NCBI RefSeq assembly: GCF_021018895.1
Contig: NC_079373.1
Span: 18,179,001 to 18,243,000 of the forward strand
Direction of reading: 5' to 3'
DNA length: 64,000 bases
Origin: Seriola aureovittata
Taxonomy: Eukaryota; Chordata; Actinopteri; Carangiformes; Carangidae
Shown: positions 57,796 through 64,000 of the stretch, piece by piece
Numbering within the stretch: the first letter of the stretch is position 1
How the letters are laid out: each line of letters begins with the position of its first letter
Translations under genes and position numbers: made by a program
The notes under the pieces: model-generated
The model's database searches: none
What the model was told of the DNA's origin: nothing
Seen by the model: only the letters and a program-made list of their open reading frames with translations

Positions 57796-58111
57796 TATAT
57801 GGCATGCTGAGACTTGAGTTAAATATATGCAATACTACAGGTCATACAGATTTACTACTTTTGCCAAGCTGCAGTACAGTCAAAGTCAAGGTCATACTCA
57901 TAAGTAATTAGCAAGCTAATGCTACTAAGCTTGAATTTGGTATACTTGTCTTGCAGCTGCAACTGTTTTGTGAGTGTGGATGCTCCTTTTTCCTCCCCTG
58001 AAATTGGCAGGTGTTTTAAGAACCATAATTTTAGAGTGTTACATGTGCATGGTGCCTATCTTGTTCAAAATTATTGGAAGCTTCACACCTTCAGAGCATG
58101 GATTCAGAGTC

Positions 58112-58381
58112 ACTTCTAAAGTGTCGCAAAATAACCTCTGAAAGTAATATCTGAATATGAAACCAAGCAGTATGAACAAAAATGATCATAGTCTTTTTTT
58201 TATTTCTAAATAACTAACGCCTGCCATCTAGTGTTTGGGATGAGGAGGTGACACATTAGTTCATTATGTGATTGCCCAAGACATATAGTCAACAAACTGT
58301 ATACAATTCTGACATCCGTCCAGTCTGTATTATGTATCTTCAGGCCTCTGTGTGCACCGAATAAAACTAACTAAAATGCAG
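58112..58381 (+). repeat. Segmental duplication, upstream module, copy 2
   Basis: Homologous to 53310-53600 (see blocks listed there), with moderate divergence and small indels. Homology stops abruptly at about 58381, just before the inverted pseudogene fragment. The upstream region of paralogue 2 has therefore been split by an insertion or rearrangement. Confidence 0.75.
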
Positions 58382-58436
58382 AAAACAAATCAAACAAAAA
58401 AGGAAATACAGCCTATAGGCCCATATAGCTGAAATA

Positions 58437-59105
58437 CTGGTCCTGCGATCAATGAGTGATTGATTCATATCGGTTTTGAGTTTATTATACTCCTCAATTA
58501 TTTCCTGCTTAAGTGACACTTCCCTGTTTTGCTTTTCAATTAGCTCATCTTTATTCTGAGCATCCTCCACCTGACCCTTAAAATCAAGGACTTCTACTTT
58601 CAGACATTCAATCGCTCCTTGTTTCTCTCTCTCACATATTCAAGGTGGGCTATGTCATCAGTGAGGCTCTTCACTTCGCAAAATACACCAGAATGTGGAG
58701 ATTTAGTTGGCCAGATATTTCAAACTACCCATATATGATGAAATCTGGACTGGACATGCTCCAATCATGGATTTGTAAGATGTTACCTCAAAAGATCTCC
58801 AGATATGCTCCAGATACGATCCACATTCTTGCAAGAACCTAAAAAGGATATCTCCGGATTCTTGGGGTTTTGGCGCAGTGCTTGTTCTTCTCATTTAGCA
58901 TTTTGTCATTTTCCTGCAGAGCATCAGTCTCTGCCTTCAGATTGACATTCTCTGCCTGTTTTTTCTCTGTCTGAGATTCAAACAGGACTAACTCAGTATT
59001 CATGGTCTTATTCTGATCACCCAGAGAGTCCAGACTTTCCTGCAGTTTCTGCACTGTTGCCAGCAGGTTTTTGTTCTCTGTCTCCTGTAGACAGGTGACT
59101 ACAGC
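58437..59105 (-). pseudogene. Inverted fragment of the coiled-coil gene family
   Basis: Minus-strand translation gives ATVQKLQESLDSLGDQNKTM, FESQTEKKQAENVNLKAETD, NEKNK, then (after an insertion) SLTDDIAHLEYVRERN and VEDAQNKDELIEKQNREVSL, finishing NKLKTDMNQSL. This parallels about residues 210-365 of paralogue 2, in the same order. It lacks both ends of the gene, is in the opposite orientation to the two intact genes, and is broken by the 209-bp element at 58672-58880. It is therefore a pseudogene remnant. It differs from both intact copies by scattered substitutions, so it was not copied from them recently. Confidence 0.88.
58672..58880. mobile_element. CACTA-like MITE (209 bp) inside the pseudogene
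   Basis: The ends are imperfect terminal inverted repeats of about 30 bp: CACTTCGCAAAATACACCAG at the left and, on the opposite strand at the right, CACTGCGCCAAAACCCCAAG. The element is flanked by a 3-bp duplication, CTT at 58669-58671 and 58881-58883 (AAG on the coding strand). The paralogous empty site in gene 2 has a single AAG (60837-60839, in gaagaacaagagcctc). CACTA/EnSpm-type ends with a 3-bp target duplication fit. There is no coding capacity, so it is non-autonomous. Confidence 0.85.
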
Positions 59106-59106
59106 T

Positions 59107-59107
<1 letters not shown>

Positions 59108-59171
<64 letters not shown>

Positions 59172-59217
59172 GAGAGACAGAGAGAGACAGAGAGAGACAG
59201 AGAGACAGAGAGAGAGA
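59108..59217 (+). repeat. (AG)n microsatellite with CAGA interruptions
   Basis: A long GA tract then (ACAG) and (AGAGAC) repeats, adjoining the right boundary of the inverted pseudogene fragment. It may mark the rearrangement breakpoint. Confidence 0.95.
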
Positions 59218-59710
59218 CCTCATTAAATAATCGCTGCCTACCAAATATTGCACGGGAAAATAAAAAGCTCACTACTTATTTGGGCCTGTTTTCTAATTTC
59301 ATTGTTAAAGTGTTTCACTAATTCATTTGTCAGTGAGTGGACAAATCTCTGTGGGAGGGTGTCGATAAGGAGAGAGAGACGGCTGTACTGAGTGCGCTGT
59401 CATGAGATGCTCCGGTCGTTGAGAATCGCGGACGTGACATCAGATTCACGCACAGTAATTACGCACAAGGGCACCAACCGACACGTACGTAAAAAAAAAA
59501 AAAATACGCTGCACATTTCCCGATCGACAGCAGACAAGCGCACCGACCACGGCAGCGCTGCGCACTTAAAGTTAGAATTACAGATGACAAGACGTTCGAT
59601 TTGAAACAATATACTTTATCAGTTTGTTTGGTTCTGATGATTATTGTTTCTTCTAGACTCCCCTCCCCTCCCCCAACGCCACCCTCTATGGCGCCCTATA
59701 GCGAGTGTTA

Positions 59711-59846
59711 TGACGTCACACTAGGTCAACGCACAGGAATCAAAGGACAAGTTAAATCAAAGAACAAGGTAGCGAGTGTTGTGACGTCACAAAAGATCAA
59801 AGCAAGGCATCAAGGGACAGGGTGAAAAACGTCACGAATAACGTCA
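59711..59846 (+). promoter_or_regulatory. CRE-type palindrome cluster upstream of coiled-coil gene 2
   Basis: Exact TGACGTCA sites lie at 59711-59718 and 59782-59789, a TAACGTCA variant at 59839-59846 and an ACGTCA half-site at 59829. Spacing and order follow the cluster at 53826-53944. Upstream, the block at about 59526-59562 (CAGCAGACAAGCGCACCGAC) matches 53673-53709, confirming a shared promoter origin. Confidence 0.65.
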
Positions 59847-59987
59847 CATGTAGTTGTATACAAGGACATAAATCTATTATCTATTTAGTTTCAGCCATTT
59901 TCTGACACAACGAACTGTTGAAACAACAAATTTGTCTCTTTTGAGAGAAGGTTTGAAAAAGATTTATCATTTACAGTTAAAGCAAGT

Positions 59988-62900
59988 ATGTCTGAAGACG
60001 ACTTAAATGCATCTCTGGTTGTTTCAAAGATTTCGGGGGAATCACTAAGCTTGCACATGTCAGAGGAGGTAGAAATATTTGGACCACGGGAGCTTCTGCA
60101 AGAATTTCATGATCAGAAAATCAGCTGCTGTCATGAGGACAAAGCTAAGGTGCAATCAGAGATAAGAGTGCTTGAGGTGGAATTGAATGAGCTAAGGGCC
60201 AAGGAGAGGAAATTTGAAAAAGAACATGAAAACCTTTATAAAGTGCTTGGCAAATGGAGGGAGATAAATTACAAGTTGGGTGTAATGGTACTCAAGGCAG
60301 CCGAGCTCGAGGCTGAGAACACCGTACTGGTAGATGCAGTCTGTAACACCACAGTAATTAAGGAAGACTTAGCCCGGGTCTCAAACCTTTTGACTGAGGA
60401 GAAAAGTGTCAGGCAGAAAAATGAAACCTACATAAAAGAGCTAGAACAAGAAAAAATGGTTCTGAGCCAGGAGAAAAAAAATATTACTGCTCAGCTGACC
60501 CAGCTTGAATCTCTGCGAGAGAAACAAAACGTTGAAAATGAAAATCTGAGTGCAGCAGTATGTGACCTTGAGCCTCCAGTAGTGGAGGCTCAACAAGACA
60601 AGCCTGTGGAACCTGGACACCTGACTGAGAAACTGCAGACAGAGAACAAGATGTTGTTCACAATAGTGGACAATTTACAGGCAACTCTGAGCTGTCTAGG
60701 TGATCAGAATAAAACCACCAATGCTGAGTTAGTCCTGCTTCAATCTCAGACAGAGAAAAAACAGGCAGAGAATGACAATCTGAAGGCAGAGATTGATGCT
60801 CTCCAGGAAAATGAGAAAATGTTAAATGAGAAGAACAAGAGCCTCATTGATGAAGTGGCCCACCTTGAATATGTGAGAGAGAGAAATCAACAACAGACTG
60901 AAAGTCTGAAAGTAGAAGTCTGTAATCTTAAGGTTCAAGTGGAAGATGCTCAGAATAAAGATGGGCTAATTGAAAAGCAAAACAGGGAAATCTCAGATAA
61001 TCAGGAAATGATTGAGAAGTATAATAAACTCAAAATCAATATGAATCAAATACTCCTTGAAAGCAGGACCTGTCATGAAAACAATGCTGAGCTCCAATCA
61101 GAGTTAATGGCACTTGAGGTGGAGTTAAATGAGCTAAGGGCCAAAGAGAGCAACTATACGAAACAACAAGAAGAGCTTCATAAAGTGCATAGCCAGTTGG
61201 AGGGGCTAAATTCTGAGTTGGGTGTAAAGATACTGGAGGTAACTGAGCTGAAGACTGAGAACAGCAGACTGCAGGAGTCAGTCAGTAAAATCCCAGAGAT
61301 TAAGGAAGAACTAGCCCAGGTCTCTAACCTTTTGTCCCAGGAGCAAAGTCTTAGGCAGAAAAACGACATTTACATAAGACAGTTAGAGGAGGAAAAATTG
61401 GTTCTGAGCCAGACGAAAGATAACATTATTGCTGATCTGACCCGGCTTGAATCTCTGCGAGAGAGCCAAAGAATTGAAAATGAAAATCTGTTGGCAGAGA
61501 TTCATATTCTAAAGGAAAATGGGAAAGGAATAAATGAGAAGAACAAGAGCCTCACTGCTGAGCTGACTCATCTTGAACATATAAAGCAAGGAGAGATTGA
61601 AAGTCTGAGAGCAGCAGTAAGTGATCTACAGTGTCAAGTTGAGGATGCTCAGCAAGTAAACTTGAAAAAAGGGGAGCAATGTGAAAAGCGTAACAGCGAA
61701 ATTGCTTATCAGCAGCAAGTGATGGAGGTGTTAGATACGCTCAAAATCGATATGAAACAATCACTCCTTGTTTTTAAGAACCAGCTGGAGATGTGGCAGT
61801 TGAACGACTTGATGCCTGGAATAGAGAATATCAGAGAGGAATCTGGGGCTTTTGGTGAAAATTTAGCACAACTGGAAATGCCTGAGGGGCAGAGAGATGA
61901 GAATCTACAGGAGATGCCTGCTGCAGGACCTCAACAGCTGGACACTCCTGTAGAGAAGGCTCAGCAAAACAACAGTGATAAGGATGGGCTGCTACAAAAG
62001 GTTGTTGAACTTAAACACCTAACAGAGAAACTGCAGAGCGAGAACAAGATGTTGTTGGCAACAGTGCAGAATCTGCAGGGAGGTCTGAACTCTCTGGGTG
62101 ATCAGAATACGACCATCAACGCTGAGTTAGTCCTGCTTGAATCTCAGACAGAGAAAAAAGAGGCTGAGAATGGCAATCTGAAGGCAGAGATTGATGCTCT
62201 TCAAGCGAAAGAGAAAATGTTAAATGAGAAGAACAACAGCCTCATTGATGAAGTGGCCGACCTCGAATATGTGAGAGAGAGAAATCAACAACAGATTGAG
62301 AGTCTGAGAGCAGCAGTCTGTGATCTTCAGTGCCAAGTGAAAGAGGCTCAGGAAGTCCACAGGGATAAAGAGGAGGTAACACAGAAGCTGACCAATGTAG
62401 AGTCTCTAATAGAGAAAAAACAGATAGAGATGGAAAAGTTGAGGACAGCACTGCATCATCTTCAGGAAAAGGAAGAATTTCTGAACGAGCAGAATAACAT
62501 GGTTACAGCTGAGCTGGCCCAACTGGAGTCTCTGAAAGAGAAACAGAATGAAGAGAATAAAAAGCTGAAGACAGCCGTGCAAGATCTTCAGTACCGAGTG
62601 GAGGAGACTCATCTACTAATCTTGAATAAAGATGAGGTAATTGCCAAGCAAAACAATGAAATTGCTTATAAGCAGCAACTGGTAGAGGAGTATTATACAC
62701 TCACAACGGAAATCAGACAGTCACTCCATGATCTTGAGAACCAGCTAGAGAAAAGGCAGGAGGAGGAAATACTGGCTGGAATAAAGAATTTCAGAGAGGA
62801 ATCACTGGTTTTTGTTGACATTACAGAAAAACTGGAAATGCCTGAGGAGCAGAGAGATGAGAGCCTACAGGCGACACCTGCTGCAGAACCTCAACAGCTG

Positions 62901-63539
62901 GATACTCCTGTTAGAGAACCTCAACAGCTGGAGACGCTTGCTGCAGAACCTCAACAGCTAGAGACTCCTGCTGCAGAGACTCAACAGCTGGAGACTCCTG
63001 TTAGAGAACCTTCACAGATGGAGACTCCTGTTAGAGAACCTCAACAGCTGGAGATTCCTGTTCGAGAAGCTCAGCATCTGGAGACTCCTGTTGCAGAACC
63101 TCAACAGCTGGAGACTCCTGTTAGAGAGCCTTCACAGATGGAGACTCCTGTTAGAGAACCTCAACAGCTGGAGATTCCTGTTCGAGAAGCTCAGCATCTG
63201 GAGACTCCTGTTGCAGAACCTCAACAGCTGGAGACTCCTGTTAGAGAGCCTTCACAGATGGAGACTCCTGTTAGAGAACCTCAACAGCTGGAGACTCTTG
63301 TTGCAGAACCTCAACAGCTGGAGACTTCCGTTAGAGAACCTCAGTGGCGCAGTTGTGCTAAATGGGTACTGAATGCAAGTTTTTCTATAGGGATTGCCAC
63401 AGTTTGTGTGCTTATTCCTGCGGCTTCCCTGGGCAGCCAATTGATCTCCCTCTGCAGTTCAAACCCTAGATGCTGTGAGTGTGTCTACCAGCTTCTAGAG
63501 CCCTATTGCCAATTCCAACAAGGACACCATCCCTTCTAA
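59988..63539 (+). CDS. Single-exon coiled-coil, tail-anchored protein, paralogue 2
   Basis: A 1183-residue intronless frame starting MSEDDLNASLVVSKISGESL. About residues 40-950 are heptad-rich coiled coil with internal repetition: the block CHEDKAKVQSEIRVLEVELN (about residue 46 on) recurs as CHENNAELQSELMALEVELN (about 362 on), each followed by a similar EL.A.ES/LTEE..RQKN segment. Fifteen decapeptides of the EPQQLETPVR type (62886-63335) follow. One hydrophobic segment at about residues 1130-1150 (SIGIATVCVLIPAASLG) precedes a tail of about 33 residues with cysteines C-x5-CC-x-C-x8-C, ending CQFQQGHHPF. No signal peptide is seen, so a C-terminally anchored membrane protein with a cytosolic rod is expected. 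From 61042 to about 62804 it is nearly identical to paralogue 1 at a constant offset of 6525 bases. No known family recognised; function unknown. Confidence 0.87.
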   Translation: MSEDDLNASLVVSKISGESLSLHMSEEVEIFGPRELLQEFHDQKISCCHEDKAKVQSEIRVLEVELNELRAKERKFEKEHENLYKVLGKWREINYKLGVMVLKAAELEAENTVLVDAVCNTTVIKEDLARVSNLLTEEKSVRQKNETYIKELEQEKMVLSQEKKNITAQLTQLESLREKQNVENENLSAAVCDLEPPVVEAQQDKPVEPGHLTEKLQTENKMLFTIVDNLQATLSCLGDQNKTTNAELVLLQSQTEKKQAENDNLKAEIDALQENEKMLNEKNKSLIDEVAHLEYVRERNQQQTESLKVEVCNLKVQVEDAQNKDGLIEKQNREISDNQEMIEKYNKLKINMNQILLESRTCHENNAELQSELMALEVELNELRAKESNYTKQQEELHKVHSQLEGLNSELGVKILEVTELKTENSRLQESVSKIPEIKEELAQVSNLLSQEQSLRQKNDIYIRQLEEEKLVLSQTKDNIIADLTRLESLRESQRIENENLLAEIHILKENGKGINEKNKSLTAELTHLEHIKQGEIESLRAAVSDLQCQVEDAQQVNLKKGEQCEKRNSEIAYQQQVMEVLDTLKIDMKQSLLVFKNQLEMWQLNDLMPGIENIREESGAFGENLAQLEMPEGQRDENLQEMPAAGPQQLDTPVEKAQQNNSDKDGLLQKVVELKHLTEKLQSENKMLLATVQNLQGGLNSLGDQNTTINAELVLLESQTEKKEAENGNLKAEIDALQAKEKMLNEKNNSLIDEVADLEYVRERNQQQIESLRAAVCDLQCQVKEAQEVHRDKEEVTQKLTNVESLIEKKQIEMEKLRTALHHLQEKEEFLNEQNNMVTAELAQLESLKEKQNEENKKLKTAVQDLQYRVEETHLLILNKDEVIAKQNNEIAYKQQLVEEYYTLTTEIRQSLHDLENQLEKRQEEEILAGIKNFREESLVFVDITEKLEMPEEQRDESLQATPAAEPQQLDTPVREPQQLETLAAEPQQLETPAAETQQLETPVREPSQMETPVREPQQLEIPVREAQHLETPVAEPQQLETPVREPSQMETPVREPQQLEIPVREAQHLETPVAEPQQLETPVREPSQMETPVREPQQLETLVAEPQQLETSVREPQWRSCAKWVLNASFSIGIATVCVLIPAASLGSQLISLCSSNPRCCECVYQLLEPYCQFQQGHHPF
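62886..63335 (+). repeat. Coding minisatellite, 15 units of 30 bp
   Basis: Decapeptide array of the form E-P-x-Q-[LM]-E-x-[PL]-[VA]-[RA]. Within it a higher-order block of four units (EPSQMETPVR, EPQQLEIPVR, EAQHLETPVA, EPQQLETPVR; 120 bp) is repeated twice in tandem with a partial third, as expected from unequal exchange. The frame is kept throughout. Confidence 0.95.
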
Positions 63540-63623
63540 GCAACAAAGGCTACTCAAACAAATACCAACACCCAAACACACCATTTAAAATCATCATTTA
63601 AATCAATCTATCTATAACAGCTC

Positions 63624-63648
63624 AAAACGGTCACCATTATTATTACTA

Positions 63649-63714
<66 letters not shown>

Positions 63715-63792
63715 TCAGGAGATCCTTTGTACCCACTGCCATCAAGCTGTATAACACTTCAAAACGGTCACCATTATTATTATTACTAATCC

Positions 63793-63850
<58 letters not shown>

Positions 63851-63892
63851 GTATCTATCTATCTATCTATCTATCTAAATACAATTTAAAAA
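63624..63892 (+). mobile_element. LINE-like 3' end remnants with (ATCT)n tails
   Basis: The stretch 63718-63772 translates to RSFVPTAIKLYNTSKRSP, resembling the extreme C terminus of fish LINE ORF2 proteins. TCAAAACGGTCACCATTATT occurs at both 63623 and 63760, each copy followed by a long ATCT microsatellite (63649-63714 and 63791-63878). This looks like two 3' ends in tandem. Family not determined. Confidence 0.5.
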
Positions 63893-63956
63893 AAATATAT
63901 TTTTCATTCTCCGCCTGTTTTTGTGAGTCAGAGTCAAGTAGTTATTTATTCTCTGC

Positions 63957-64000
63957 CAATAGATTTTTGTTCTCTGCATTTTCTTTCTCAGGTGTTCCAG
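63957..64000 (-). pseudogene. Possible further inverted fragment of the coiled-coil family (cut by window edge)
   Basis: On the minus strand CACCTGAGAAAGAAAATGCA followed by gagaacaaaaatctattggcagag resembles the coding block for HLTEKLQTENKMLLAT in the intact genes, with a small indel. Only about 44 bases are visible, so this is tentative. Confidence 0.35.

Noticed and set aside
63091..63372. Alternative-frame repeat protein over the minisatellite
   Set aside because: Any frame of an in-phase 30-bp array without stops is open. The main frame continues into the conserved tail, so this one is a shadow.

Overview
This window is nuclear DNA from a ray-finned (teleost) fish, most likely a percomorph. 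Multi-exon vertebrate genes with GT-AG introns sit in a background of long CA, AG and ATCT microsatellites, fish-type interspersed repeats and decayed DNA transposons. The gene order nudt4 - ube2n - C1q-domain gene - nr1h4 - slc17a8 includes neighbours (NUDT4/UBE2N and NR1H4/SLC17A8) that lie on the same chromosome arm in human.

Layout. 1-700: unassigned. 2253-12330 (-): nudt4, a diphosphoinositol polyphosphate phosphohydrolase with 5 coding exons. 15777-20481 (-): ube2n (Ubc13), 4 exons. 21624-24732 (+): a two-exon secreted protein with two C1q domains, head-to-head with ube2n. 26784-37871 (-): nr1h4 (bile-acid receptor FXR), 9 coding exons plus a candidate alternative first exon at 36498-36522. 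42137-51829 (-): slc17a8 (vesicular glutamate transporter 3), 12 exons. I rebuilt the splice junctions of all five genes by hand; every phase matches and every reading frame closes (189, 154, 367, 485 and 586 residues).

The right end (53.3-64 kb) is the least ordinary part. Two single-exon paralogues (54072-56654 and 59988-63539, both +) encode long coiled-coil proteins. Each ends in one membrane segment and a tail of about 33 residues with five conserved cysteines, finishing in Pro-X-COOH. Both have promoters with repeated TGACGTCA palindromes. They share a nearly identical 1.75-kb core but have diverged N termini, and they differ five-fold in a 30-bp C-terminal minisatellite. Between them lies an inverted pseudogene fragment of the same family, interrupted by a 209-bp CACTA-like MITE with a 3-bp target duplication. 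A further inverted fragment may run off the right edge.

The five conserved genes act in separate pathways: inositol pyrophosphate turnover, K63-linked ubiquitination, secreted C1q-type recognition, bile-acid-dependent transcription and synaptic glutamate loading. Nothing here suggests they are co-regulated as a unit. I do not recognise the coiled-coil pair as a named family; a KASH-like or other tail-anchored organelle tether is a hypothesis only.
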